Shown here in pieces: positions 1 through 7,663 of a DNA stretch of 32,014 bases; the first letter of the stretch is position 1, and every line of letters starts with the position of its first letter. The stretch covers positions 1 through 32,014 of the IMG/VR virus record IMGVR_UViG_3300011440_000020. The stretch is one strand, 5' to 3'. The notes beneath the pieces were generated by a model, which was given only the letters and a program-made list of their open reading frames with translations, was not told where the DNA came from and searched no databases. The position numbers and the translations under genes were made by a program. This stretch comes from a virus.

Positions 1-123
1 GCCGAACCATCGACTCCAACGCACGACGCAAACGGCGGACAATCGGAGCAGCGTGATGCGGGTATCACACACAGATCACCCCAACAGGTGTATAAGCTTG
101 CCGCACCAGCCGTGTCCCCAACA
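1..123. repeat. Terminal direct repeat, left copy
   Basis: Bases 1-123 are identical to bases 31892-32014. The repeat contains the last residues and stop codon of the 31423 gene (stop at 54-56 in this copy). The simplest reading is assembly overlap of a circular or circularly permuted molecule, giving a unit of 31,891 bp. A true short terminal repeat on a linear virion is possible but less likely, because the repeat splits a coding region that is intact only when the ends are joined. Confidence 0.95.
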
Positions 124-136
124 GGTAGACACCTGA
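56..136 (+). CDS. Tiny ORF between two phage genes (26 aa)
   Basis: This 26-codon frame starts at an ATG overlapping the stop of the preceding gene on the circular map (TGATG at 54-58). Its own stop overlaps the ATG of the HNH gene (TGATG at 134-138). This double overlap is the junction type used throughout the genome, which is the only reason to list it. It may be a leader peptide coupling translation of the HNH gene. The sequence has no recognisable domain, and it could equally be non-coding spacer. Confidence 0.3.
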   Translation: MRVSHTDHPNRCISLPHQPCPQQVDT

Positions 137-381
137 TGCCCGCCCACGTTCGACGCAACTACGGCACCGCACACCAACGCACACGCCAAGCATGGGCACC
201 CGCAGTAGCCACCGGAACCATCCGATGCTGGCGCTGCAACCAGTACATCACAGCACTCCAACACTGGGACCTCGGCCACCGCGACGCCCTCCCCTCCCAC
301 CCCGAACACCGCGAGTGCAACCGCTCAGCCGGCGCCACATACGGCAACACGAAGCGCGAACCACGCTCCAACATCTGGTGA
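136..381 (+). CDS. HNH endonuclease, small phage type
   Basis: This 81-residue protein has a zinc-binding CWRC pair (C31, C34), a WDLGH motif (H48) and HPEHRECNRSAG (H58, C61, N62), the signature of short actinophage HNH endonucleases. Such genes commonly sit beside the terminase and can help the large subunit cut concatemers at the packaging site, so a role in packaging is inferred from position. The ATG at 136 was chosen because it overlaps the preceding stop. A GTG at 88 in the same frame would add 16 residues unlike the family start. The gene is complete. Confidence 0.8.
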   Translation: MPAHVRRNYGTAHQRTRQAWAPAVATGTIRCWRCNQYITALQHWDLGHRDALPSHPEHRECNRSAGATYGNTKREPRSNIW

Positions 382-472
382 CGCAACACGTTCGGTTTTT
401 TTCTGACGACGCACGCTCCCACACCCCGCTCTCGTCCGATACCCCCCTTGTGAATTTCGACGGAGGTGGGCT
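382..472 (+). other. Leader of the packaging/head operon
   Basis: This short gap separates the HNH gene from the terminase genes. It holds a run of seven T at 396-402 and a good ribosome binding site (GGAGG near 462-466) for the 473 gene. No convincing promoter or stable hairpin is visible. A cos or pac site would be expected near here in many phages, but it cannot be read from sequence alone. Confidence 0.4.
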
Positions 473-724
473 GTGACGGAGGACCGGATCGAGGCGTTGA
501 ACGGTTTGCTGGTCCTGTTGGATGCGGCGTTGGCTGGGGCGGAGCCGAGGGAGTTGGCGGCGTTGTCGCGGGAGAAGCGGCAGGTGCTCGGCGAGTTGGA
601 TTCGTTGGCGGGGACGCGGAAGGGATCGGCCGTCGATGAGCTTGGTAAGCGACGTGCGGATCGGCGCTCAACGGCCGCAGTGGGAGCACAGCCCGCCAAG
701 CGTCGTCAGCAGCGCGGGAAGTGA
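473..724 (+). CDS. Probable terminase small subunit-like protein
   Basis: This is an 83-residue, charged, mostly helical protein that starts at GTG with GGAGG about eight bases upstream. It resembles short helical proteins placed directly before the large terminase in many actinophages, with an N-terminal amphipathic helix pair followed by a basic tail rich in R and K. A DNA-recognition role in packaging is inferred from position and charge; no specific motif proves it. Its 3' end overlaps the start of the large terminase by 89 bases in another frame, so the two are probably translated together. Confidence 0.55.
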   Translation: MTEDRIEALNGLLVLLDAALAGAEPRELAALSREKRQVLGELDSLAGTRKGSAVDELGKRRADRRSTAAVGAQPAKRRQQRGK

Positions 725-2057
725 AGCGGTCGATCTCGCTGCGGCGGCGGGGATTCTGCTGGATGACTGGCAGTGCCATGTGCTCGAGGTGTCGTTGGGT
801 GAACGCCTCGACGGGACGTGGGCGGCGCTCGAGGTGGGCATCATCGTGCCCCGGCAGAACGGCAAGAACGAGATCCTGGCGGCGCGTGAGCTCGCCGGCA
901 TCGTTCTGTTCGACGATGATCTGATCACCCATTCGGCGCATCGTGCGGATACGACGTTGGAGCAGTTCCGCAAGATGGAGCAGCTGGCGGAGGAGTTCGA
1001 CGAGTTCGGTCGGCTGGTGAAGCGGATCAGTCGGGTGAACGGGCATGAGTCGATCGAGTTGAAGGGCGGTCGCCGGGTCAGGTTCGTGTCGCGGCAACGG
1101 AACCCCGGCCGTGGGTTTTCGGGTTCGGTCGTGGTGTTGGATGAGGCGTTCGATCTGTCGGCGAAGGCGGTCGGGGCGATGATCCCGACACTGAGCACGC
1201 GGTCGATGGCGCAGGTGTGGTATGCGTCGTCGCCGCCCCACTCCGACTCGCGGGTGTTGCATTCGGTGCGGCGTCGGGTGATGGCGTGTGAGGGCGATCG
1301 GCTGGCGGGGTTCATCTGGGAGAACCCTGCCGATGTGGACCCGGCGGATCGGAACGCCCAGTACGCGGTGAACCCGGCGATGGGCAGGCGCATCTCCGAA
1401 GACTTCATCGATGCCGAGCGCGAGTTGATGACGGACATCCCCGAGGAATTCGCCCGCGAGGTGATGGGTGTCCCCGAAGACCTCGACGATGGCGAGGTCG
1501 AACTTGTCGTTCCGTCTGCTGTCTGGGCGGCGCTCGTTGATCCGTCGAGTGTGATCGGGTCGCATCTGTGTTACGCGTTGGATGTTTCGCCTGACCGCCG
1601 CTACGCGTCGTTCGCGGCCGCCGGTCGTCGTGAGGATGGCCGTCTGCACGTCGAGGCACCTGAGCGTCGACCACACACCGCGTGGGTGATCCCCTATGCG
1701 GTTCAGTTGTGGGAGAAGTACCGGTTGCCGATCCGCATCGACAAGTCAGGGCCGGCGGCCTCGTTCATCACATTGCTGCGTGAGGCTGGTGTCGACGTGA
1801 TCGAGGTTTCGTCGGCTGAGGTGTCGCAGGCGTGCGGCCAGTTCCTCGACGCCGCGCTAAACGACGGTCTTCGCCACCTTGACGGGGTATGGCTCAACTC
1901 TGCTCTGAAAGGGGCGGTGTTGCGAACTTCTGGTGACGCCTCGTTGTGGGGTCGCCGCGTGTCCAAGGTCGACATCTCGCCGTTGGTGGCGGTGACAGTC
2001 GCCCTTGGTGGTGTCCCGGGGACTGAGGTTTACGAACTTCTCGACAGTGTCGGATAG
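636..2057 (+). CDS. terL: Terminase large subunit
   Basis: This 473-residue packaging motor pumps DNA into the prohead and cuts the concatemer. Walker A is VPRQNGKNE at residues 71-79, Walker B is VVVLDEA at 165-171, and the coupling motif YASSP is near 196-200. The C-terminal RNase H-like nuclease shows acidic residues at D316 (ALDVSPD), D369 (IRIDKSG) and D446 (KVDISPLVA). The frame is open further upstream, but ATG 636 gives the usual family start shortly before the RPQW segment. Length and motif order are normal for an HK97-type siphovirus terminase. Confidence 0.95.
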   Translation: MSLVSDVRIGAQRPQWEHSPPSVVSSAGSEAVDLAAAAGILLDDWQCHVLEVSLGERLDGTWAALEVGIIVPRQNGKNEILAARELAGIVLFDDDLITHSAHRADTTLEQFRKMEQLAEEFDEFGRLVKRISRVNGHESIELKGGRRVRFVSRQRNPGRGFSGSVVVLDEAFDLSAKAVGAMIPTLSTRSMAQVWYASSPPHSDSRVLHSVRRRVMACEGDRLAGFIWENPADVDPADRNAQYAVNPAMGRRISEDFIDAERELMTDIPEEFAREVMGVPEDLDDGEVELVVPSAVWAALVDPSSVIGSHLCYALDVSPDRRYASFAAAGRREDGRLHVEAPERRPHTAWVIPYAVQLWEKYRLPIRIDKSGPAASFITLLREAGVDVIEVSSAEVSQACGQFLDAALNDGLRHLDGVWLNSALKGAVLRTSGDASLWGRRVSKVDISPLVAVTVALGGVPGTEVYELLDSVG

Positions 2058-2060
2058 GCG

Positions 2061-3290
2061 GTGACCGTGGGTTTGTTTCGCCGCAACAAGACGGCGCCGG
2101 TCGAGGCGCGTGATATCACGTCGGTGCCGTGGGATGTGGGCGGCCCGCTCGTTACTGCGGTGACGCAGGATCGGGCGCTGACGTTGGCGCCGGTGTATGC
2201 GGCGGTCCGGTTTCTTGCCGATCAGATTTCGTCTTTGCCGTTGCAGCCGTTTCGGCGTGCCGGGTCGGTCCGCGACAAGCTCGACACGTTGCCGCAGCTG
2301 TTCCGCATGTTGGACGACGACGGTGTGTTGAACGATTGGGTGTTCACGGCGGTGTCGTCGTTGGCGTTGCGTGGCAACGCGGTCGGTTTGGTCACGGCAC
2401 GCGATGGGATGGGGTTCCCGACGGTCGTCACCTGGCTGTCGATGGATGACATCTGGGTTGACGACGCGAACTATCCGCGGCCTGTCTGGTATTGGAAGGG
2501 TCATTGGGTCGATTCGGACGACATCGTTCATATCCCGTGGTTCAAGATCGCGGGTCGGACGTTGGGGTTGTCGCCGATCGAGGCGTACGCGTTGACGATC
2601 ACGGCGGGGTTGGAGTCGCAGAAGTTCGGGACGGACTGGTTCCAGCATGGCGGGTTCCCGCCGGGGACGTTCCGTAACTCGGCGAAGACGGTCGATGCCA
2701 CTGAGGCGGATGTGATCAAGAACCGTTTGGTGGCGGCGATCCGTTCCCGTAAGCCGCTGGTGTACGGCAACGATTGGGAATGGAAGGCGGAGACGATCCC
2801 GCCGGAACAGGCCCAGTTCATCGAGACGTTCAAGCTGACCGCGAATCAGATCGCCGCGATCTACGGGATAGCCCCCGAGGAGATCGGTGGCGAGGCGGCG
2901 AACTCGATGACGTACATGAACGAAGAGCACCGCGAGTTGCGCCGGATGGCTGATTGTCGGCCGTGGCTCGACAAGCTCGAACGAAAGTTCGGGTCGTGGC
3001 TGCCGGAGCGGCAGTTCGTGCGGTTCAACGTTGATGCCCCGATCCGTGTCGATTTGAAGACCCGCCGTGAGGTGTTCAAGCTCGAGCGGGAGATGGGGTT
3101 CCGCAACATCGATGAGCAGCGCGCTCTTGAAGATTTGCCGCCTTTGCCGAATGGTGAGGGCGAGGACTACACGCCATTGTCGAAACCCGCAGCCTCTGCT
3201 GCACCTGCGAATGAACCTGCGTCGGCGCCGGCTGCCATGAACGGGCACAGCCCGACACCGGTCCCCGCCATGAAAGGGAGCACCACATGA
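2061..3290 (+). CDS. Portal protein, HK97 family
   Basis: This 409-residue protein forms the dodecameric portal at the capsid vertex through which DNA is packaged. It starts at GTG three bases after the terminase stop. Features seen include the early TLAPVYAAVRFLADQISSLP segment, a central ETFKLTANQIAAIYGIAPE stretch typical of HK97 portals, and an Ala/Pro-rich low-complexity tail over the last 40 residues. The tail end overlaps the protease start (ATGA at 3287-3290). Size and order (terminase, portal, protease) match HK97-like phages. Confidence 0.93.
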   Translation: MTVGLFRRNKTAPVEARDITSVPWDVGGPLVTAVTQDRALTLAPVYAAVRFLADQISSLPLQPFRRAGSVRDKLDTLPQLFRMLDDDGVLNDWVFTAVSSLALRGNAVGLVTARDGMGFPTVVTWLSMDDIWVDDANYPRPVWYWKGHWVDSDDIVHIPWFKIAGRTLGLSPIEAYALTITAGLESQKFGTDWFQHGGFPPGTFRNSAKTVDATEADVIKNRLVAAIRSRKPLVYGNDWEWKAETIPPEQAQFIETFKLTANQIAAIYGIAPEEIGGEAANSMTYMNEEHRELRRMADCRPWLDKLERKFGSWLPERQFVRFNVDAPIRVDLKTRREVFKLEREMGFRNIDEQRALEDLPPLPNGEGEDYTPLSKPAASAAPANEPASAPAAMNGHSPTPVPAMKGSTT

Positions 3291-3967
3291 CGTCCGACAT
3301 TGAACGCCGCTACGAAGTCAACGTGGTCGAGGCCCGTTCCCGCGACAACCGTCGCACGATCGGCGGGTACGCCGCGAAGTTCGGGCGACCCTCCCAGAAT
3401 CTGGGCGGGTTCATCGAAATGATCGACCCGAGGGCGTTCAACAAGTCGCGGGGTGACGGCTGGCCCGATGTGATGGCCCGCTACAACCACGACGACGGCT
3501 TCGTGTTGGGCACCACCGCCGGCGGCACCCTGCGTCTCTCCGTCGACAAGATCGGGTTGGACTACGAGGTCGATGTCCCCGCCGCCCGGGCCGACGTGTA
3601 CGAACTGATCGAACGTGGCGACGTGTCGAAGTCGTCGTTCGCGTTCCGCACCATCGAAGATGACTGGGGTCCATCCGATCAGGATTTCCCGATGCGGACA
3701 CTGTTGCAGGTCGGTCTGGTTGATGTGGCCCCTGTGAACTTGCCGGCGTACACCGACACGTCGTCTGGTGTGCGGAATCGTGAGGTGGCGTTCCGGTCGC
3801 TCGCAGCGAAGATGGATGCCCCGTTCGACGACATCGTGCGTTTGGCGTCCGAGAATGAGCTGCGGAAGCTGTTCCGCCGCACCGATGGTGGCCCACCCGC
3901 TCACACTTTCGGGCCGACAGCGCTGATCGAGCTCCAAGCGAAACAAGATCCCGCCGTCTCCATTTGA
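3287..3967 (+). CDS. Prohead maturation protease, HK97/U35 family
   Basis: This 226-residue serine protease cleaves the N-terminal delta domain of the capsid protein during maturation. The fold signature is clear: IGGYAAKFG near residue 25, catalytic His68 in RYNHDDGFVLG, and the serine motif GDVSKSSFAFRT with S116/S117 as candidate nucleophiles. The C-terminus is extended and probably disordered. Translation is coupled to the portal gene by the ATGA overlap. Only one protease gene is present and no separate scaffold gene is seen, consistent with a scaffold domain fused to the capsid protein. Confidence 0.92.
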   Translation: MTSDIERRYEVNVVEARSRDNRRTIGGYAAKFGRPSQNLGGFIEMIDPRAFNKSRGDGWPDVMARYNHDDGFVLGTTAGGTLRLSVDKIGLDYEVDVPAARADVYELIERGDVSKSSFAFRTIEDDWGPSDQDFPMRTLLQVGLVDVAPVNLPAYTDTSSGVRNREVAFRSLAAKMDAPFDDIVRLASENELRKLFRRTDGGPPAHTFGPTALIELQAKQDPAVSI

Positions 3968-3976
3968 CGGCGAGCC

Positions 3977-4018
3977 CACAGAGGGGCCGGCCGGGCGCCA
4001 CCCACCGGCCTCTCTGTG
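3977..4018. promoter_or_regulatory. Strong stem-loop between protease and capsid genes
   Basis: Bases 3977-3990 pair with 4005-4018 over 14 positions with a single G-U wobble, leaving a 14-base loop. No T tract follows, so it is not a standard rho-independent terminator. Placed 85 bases before the capsid start, it may mark an RNA processing or stabilising site that lets the capsid gene be expressed above its neighbours. Confidence 0.7.
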
Positions 4019-4019
4019 C

Positions 4020-4035
4020 GTGCAGCAGGCTGCAC
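4020..4035. promoter_or_regulatory. Second stem-loop before capsid gene
   Basis: GTGCAG at 4020-4025 pairs perfectly with CTGCAC at 4030-4035 around a four-base loop. It directly follows the larger stem-loop, so the capsid leader carries two adjacent hairpins. The function is inferred as mRNA stabilisation or attenuation. Confidence 0.6.
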
Positions 4036-4102
4036 ACCCCCATCCCTTTTGTGAGGCCGGCCGCCAGCCACCTCGCGCCCCCTTCAACACTTAGGAGCCA
4101 TT

Positions 4103-5371
4103 GTGGAACTTCTCACACGGCTGCGCGACCAACGCCTCAACGTCTGGGAACAGGCCAAGGCGGTCGCATCAGCAGCCTCCGACCAGAACCGTGCCTTCAC
4201 CGGCGAAGAGCAAGCCCAATGGGAAACGCTCAACGCCGAACTCGAAGCGCTCGACCGGCGCATGAAGTCGATCGCCGACGGCGAGCAGCGTGCCAAGGAA
4301 ACCGAGGCCCGTTTCGCTGAGATCGAAGGCCGCCCCTCCGACAGCGGCAAGACGCCTGCGAAGCAGAACAGCATGAGCGAGCTCCGTTCGTTCCTGCTCG
4401 GCGAGCCCGGCGCCCCCCGCGCGTTCGAGGTTGAGGTCGCCGACCCGTCGACGGTCCCCACCTCGCAACGTGACCTGTCGAAACTGACGAACGCCGCCGG
4501 TGCGTTCACGGTGCCGACGTCGTTCTACAACCGGCTCGTCGAACACATGATCGAAGTGTCCGGTGTGTTGCAGGCCGGTCCAACCGTGCTGAACACCTCG
4601 GGTGGTGAGGTCATCCAGATCCCCAAGACGCTGACGCACACGCCGTCTCCGGCGATCGTGCTCGAGGCCGGCGCGATCTTGGAGTCGGACGGCACGTTCG
4701 GTCAGACCTCGCTCGGTGCGTTCAAGTACGGCCGCATGGTCCAAGTCTCGAGGGAACTCCTGACGGACACCGGCATCGACCTCACCGGCTACCTCGCCCG
4801 CAGTGTGGGTCGTGCGCTCGGCAACGCGTTCGGGTCCGATCTGATCATCGGGGGCGGCACCACCGCACCCCGAGGCATCCAGCTCGACGCCGCCGCAGGT
4901 GTCACCGGCCCCGCCGGCACCACCGTCACGTTCGGCAACCAGGCCACCGTCGGCCAAGGTTTCGACCTGATCATCTCGCTCTACCACAGCGTGATCTCGC
5001 CGTACCGCTCAAGCCCGTCGTGTGCGTGGGTGATGAACGACACCACCGCGTCGCTGGTGCGTCGGATCAAGAACACCGCCGGCGACTACGCGTGGCAGCC
5101 GTCGTTGACGGTCGGCAACCCCGACCTCATCTTGGGCAAGCCGGTGTACATCGATCCGTTCGTGCTGTCCCCGGCGGCGTCGGTCGAGTCGATCTTCTTC
5201 GGTGACTGGTCGCAGTTCTTCGTCCGCTACGCGGGCGGGATCCGCTTCGAGCGCTCCGACGACTTCGCGTTCGCGAACGACCTCGTCAGCTTCCGGGCGC
5301 TCCTCCGGGCTGACGCCGCGCTCGTCGACCTCACCGGCGCCATCAAGTCGTTTACCCACAGCGCCATCTGA
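4103..5371 (+). CDS. Major capsid protein, HK97 fold with N-terminal delta domain
   Basis: This 422-residue protein builds the icosahedral shell. Residues 1 to about 105 are charged and helical (coiled-coil delta domain, acting as internal scaffold). The HK97 fold follows, with recognisable segments AGAFTVPTSFYNRLVEHM, KYGRMVQVSRELLTD, GRALGNAFGSDLIIGGGT and a C-terminal FFGDWSQFFVRYAGGIRFE. It starts at GTG preceded by TAGGAG. The long hairpin-rich leader before it is the largest gap inside the head operon. Cleavage by the upstream protease is expected near residue 100, but the exact site is not visible. Confidence 0.93.
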   Translation: MELLTRLRDQRLNVWEQAKAVASAASDQNRAFTGEEQAQWETLNAELEALDRRMKSIADGEQRAKETEARFAEIEGRPSDSGKTPAKQNSMSELRSFLLGEPGAPRAFEVEVADPSTVPTSQRDLSKLTNAAGAFTVPTSFYNRLVEHMIEVSGVLQAGPTVLNTSGGEVIQIPKTLTHTPSPAIVLEAGAILESDGTFGQTSLGAFKYGRMVQVSRELLTDTGIDLTGYLARSVGRALGNAFGSDLIIGGGTTAPRGIQLDAAAGVTGPAGTTVTFGNQATVGQGFDLIISLYHSVISPYRSSPSCAWVMNDTTASLVRRIKNTAGDYAWQPSLTVGNPDLILGKPVYIDPFVLSPAASVESIFFGDWSQFFVRYAGGIRFERSDDFAFANDLVSFRALLRADAALVDLTGAIKSFTHSAI

Positions 5372-5374
5372 GCC

Positions 5375-5851
5375 GTGTTGTCGCCGGGGCCGACGTTCGA
5401 TCCGGAACGTTTGGCCTCGGCGTATGCACGGTTGCCGGGGTCGGCGTGGGCGTTGCCTGTCACGGACAACGACGACGTCAACCCCGGCTACCAGTTCGCG
5501 CCGCTGATCCAACAACGCGTCGCCAAAGACGCCGCCGCGCTGTTCGCGTTCGTGCTGGTCGAGTTCGCTCCGGTGTGGACGGCATGGTTGGCGAAGGTGC
5601 CGGCGCACGGTTTCATCGGCCCACACATCGACGAAGGTCCGTACCGCGAACGGTGGCATGTGCCGGTCCTGCCTTCCGGCACGTTCGACGGGGTCGAGGT
5701 ACAGGCGGGGGTGTCATTCCCCGTGGCTCACTGGGTTGTGCACCGGGTTGACAACCCGACGGACTCTCCTCGGGTTCATCTGGTTGTTGATCGCGATGTG
5801 TGGGTCGATGTTCCGTCGGCCCCGTTCCAACGAATCGAGGTAACACGATGA
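5375..5851 (+). CDS. Aspartyl/asparaginyl beta-hydroxylase-like 2-oxoglutarate/Fe(II) dioxygenase
   Basis: This 158-residue protein starts at GTG four bases after the capsid stop. The Fe(II)-binding pattern of the AspH family is present: HID at H84-D86 in GPHIDEGPYRERWHVPV, a distal histidine H123 in HWVVHRVDNPTD, and R133 in SPRVHLVVD as the candidate 2-oxoglutarate contact. Family members hydroxylate Asp, Asn or Pro side chains of proteins or free amino acids. Its position directly behind the capsid gene suggests, by inference, that a virion protein is the substrate. It overlaps the next gene by ATGA. Substrate and activity are unknown. Confidence 0.78.
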   Translation: MLSPGPTFDPERLASAYARLPGSAWALPVTDNDDVNPGYQFAPLIQQRVAKDAAALFAFVLVEFAPVWTAWLAKVPAHGFIGPHIDEGPYRERWHVPVLPSGTFDGVEVQAGVSFPVAHWVVHRVDNPTDSPRVHLVVDRDVWVDVPSAPFQRIEVTR

Positions 5852-6138
5852 AGGTCCGCATGTTGGTTGCACGGACGGGGACACATAACGGTGTGCCGTA
5901 CCCGGAGTACGGCGCTGTCGGCGAGGTCGATGATGACCACGCTGCGCAGCTGATCGCGAAAGGGTTGGCGGAGAAGCCGTCGGTGGGCAGCGTCGGCCCG
6001 CAGGAAGAAACCGAAGCGAAAGAAACACACGACGACGTCCACGAGTCCCAGGTGGAGGAACGCCCCGCACCTGATGTGGCTGAGACACGGCCGGCGATCA
6101 CGCGTGCCCGGTCGAAGACGTCGAAGCCGAAGCGGTGA
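5848..6138 (+). CDS. Small head-associated protein (hypothetical)
   Basis: This 96-residue protein has a compact N-terminal segment of about 45 residues (MKVRMLVARTG start, PEYGAVGEVDDDHAAQLIAKGLAE), resembling short SH3-like proteins found after the capsid gene in many siphoviruses. An acidic then basic disordered tail ends in SKTSKPKR. It starts at ATG inside the ATGA overlap with the dioxygenase gene. A head accessory role is inferred from position. The basic tail could contact DNA or a glycan-bearing partner, but nothing proves this. Confidence 0.55.
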   Translation: MKVRMLVARTGTHNGVPYPEYGAVGEVDDDHAAQLIAKGLAEKPSVGSVGPQEETEAKETHDDVHESQVEERPAPDVAETRPAITRARSKTSKPKR

Positions 6139-6141
6139 CCT

Positions 6142-6720
6142 GTGGCGATCCTTACGCTCCCGGAGTTCACCAGTTACGTCGGCTCCGAGATCGTCGCGAA
6201 CCAGACCGATCTAGCCGTCGACCTGGCGGCCGCTGAGTACGCGATCGGGAAGCACTGCCAACGAAAGTTCTTCGTGTCGTCCGCTACCACAGCGCGGGTG
6301 TACAAGCCGCCCTGCTACGACGACGTGCTGTACGTCGACGACTTCTCGACGACTGTGGGGCTGGTCATAACCGACAACGCTGTAGCCGTCGCGTCGACCG
6401 ATTACCAGTTGGAGCCGTTGAACGGCATCGATGCGGCCGGTGAGGTGGTGCCCTACACGGCGATTCGCCGTATCGCGGGGTCGTGGTACTGGTCCGGTGA
6501 CAAAGCAACAGTGTCCGTCACAGCGAAGTGGGGGTGGGCTGCGATCCCGGCGGATGTGGTCGAAGCCTGCCGGATCTTGGCGAAGGATCTTGCTGCTCAT
6601 CGCGACACCCGGTTCGGTGTTGCGGGGTGGGGTGAGTTCGGGTTGGTTCGGTTGCGTGCGAACCCGACCGTGCTCGGGCTGCTCAACGACAACATGCGCC
6701 CTGACCGGGTCGGAGTCTGA
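6142..6720 (+). CDS. Head-tail connector (adaptor), HK97 gp6-like
   Basis: This 192-residue protein starts at GTG with the typical LTLPEFTSYVGSEI N-terminus of phage head-tail adaptor proteins, followed by helical residues and a beta-rich centre (DDVLYVDDFSTTVGLVITD). These proteins form a ring below the portal. Order after the capsid protein and size support the call. The C-terminal segment (RVRA-like LVRLRANPTVLGLL) is also usual. It ends two bases before the methyltransferase gene. Confidence 0.72.
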   Translation: MAILTLPEFTSYVGSEIVANQTDLAVDLAAAEYAIGKHCQRKFFVSSATTARVYKPPCYDDVLYVDDFSTTVGLVITDNAVAVASTDYQLEPLNGIDAAGEVVPYTAIRRIAGSWYWSGDKATVSVTAKWGWAAIPADVVEACRILAKDLAAHRDTRFGVAGWGEFGLVRLRANPTVLGLLNDNMRPDRVGV

Positions 6721-6722
6721 CC

Positions 6723-7217
6723 GTGCATGACGCGGCGTGGGCGTACGTGTCCGACACCGTCGCCAGACGCGACCTCGACGGCGGCGACATCCTCGATCTG
6801 GGCGGCCGTGACGTGAACGGCACCACCCGCGCCCTGTTCCCGAGAGCGAACGTGTACATCACCGTCGACATCGAACCTCACCCGTCCGTCGACTACGTGG
6901 CCGACGCCGGCGACCTCGAGCTGGATGACCGGTTCGACGTCGTCGTGTCCACCGAATGCCTCGAACATACGAAGCGGGCGCCGGACATCGTCCGCTCCGC
7001 CTGGCGCCATCTGCGTGACGGCGGGGTGTTTGTGGCGACGATGGCCGGCGAAGGCCGTGAACCGCATTCGGCGGCGGGTGGTCCGGTCGGCGACGAGTAC
7101 TACCACAACGTCTCCTCCGATGAGCTCGGCGAGTGGTTGGAGGCGGCCGGGTTCGACGACTGGACGGTCGACGTCGCCGGCACCGACATCCGCTGCATCG
7201 CCGTCAGAGGAGTGTGA
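6723..7217 (+). CDS. Class I SAM-dependent methyltransferase
   Basis: This 164-residue Rossmann-type methyltransferase lies between two connector genes. SAM-binding motif I is ILDLGGRD at 23-30, the acidic end of strand 2 is VDIEP at 48-52, and motif IV region is DVVVSTECLEHT at 72-83, as in small-molecule and glycan methyltransferases. It lacks NPPY/DPPY and PCQ motifs, so it is not a DNA base methyltransferase of the usual kinds. Its place near a hydroxylase and a glycosyltransferase suggests modification of a virion protein or its sugar (inference). It starts at GTG and its stop overlaps the next ATG. Confidence 0.8.
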   Translation: MHDAAWAYVSDTVARRDLDGGDILDLGGRDVNGTTRALFPRANVYITVDIEPHPSVDYVADAGDLELDDRFDVVVSTECLEHTKRAPDIVRSAWRHLRDGGVFVATMAGEGREPHSAAGGPVGDEYYHNVSSDELGEWLEAAGFDDWTVDVAGTDIRCIAVRGV

Positions 7218-7663
7218 TGGCGCTCAACCTGACCGTGATCCGTGAAGCGTTGGCGGCGCAGATCACCGCCGGTACCGGCCGCGAGGTCCGCGGATACCCC
7301 TACCCGACAGGGTCGATCAACGAACTGCCATGTGTCGTGGTCCGCTGCGACGACGACTACGTCAACTATCACGCTACCCAAGGCGAAGCCGCCGACGTCG
7401 GATTGGTGATCGACGTGATGGCCGCCTGTCGGGCGTCGATCGAAGACGGTCTGCGGGTGTTGGATGAGTTGTTGTCGTCGGCTGCTGGTCAGCCGACGAG
7501 TGTGATCGACGCGATCGAGGCTGACGATTCGTTGGGTGGTGCCGTGGAACGTGTCGTCGTCGGGACAGCCGGTCAGCAGACAGGGTTCGGGACGGTGGAA
7601 GATGGCCGCCCGATCGGTGTCATCGCGTCGGTGCCGGTCGAGGTGTGGGTGAACCGTTCGTGA
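7217..7663 (+). CDS. Head-tail connector / tail terminator-like protein
   Basis: This 148-residue protein occupies the slot of tail terminator or head closure proteins. The start MALNLTVIREALAAQI and the following GYPYPTGSINELPCVVV segment resemble small connector proteins of actinophages that pair with the major tail protein. No catalytic motif is seen. It starts at ATG in a TGATG overlap with the methyltransferase and ends inside the glycosyltransferase start (GTGA). The exact connector role is inferred from order only. Confidence 0.55.
   Translation: MALNLTVIREALAAQITAGTGREVRGYPYPTGSINELPCVVVRCDDDYVNYHATQGEAADVGLVIDVMAACRASIEDGLRVLDELLSSAAGQPTSVIDAIEADDSLGGAVERVVVGTAGQQTGFGTVEDGRPIGVIASVPVEVWVNRS

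Noticed and set aside
159-1676. Long - strand open frame (505 codons) opposite the HNH and terminase genes
   Set aside because: It is the Arg/Pro/His-rich antisense shadow common in high-GC DNA. The + strand terminase carries all motifs.
1857-3248. Long - strand open frame (463 codons) opposite terminase and portal
   Set aside because: Arg-rich shadow with no domain, antisense to the well-supported portal gene.
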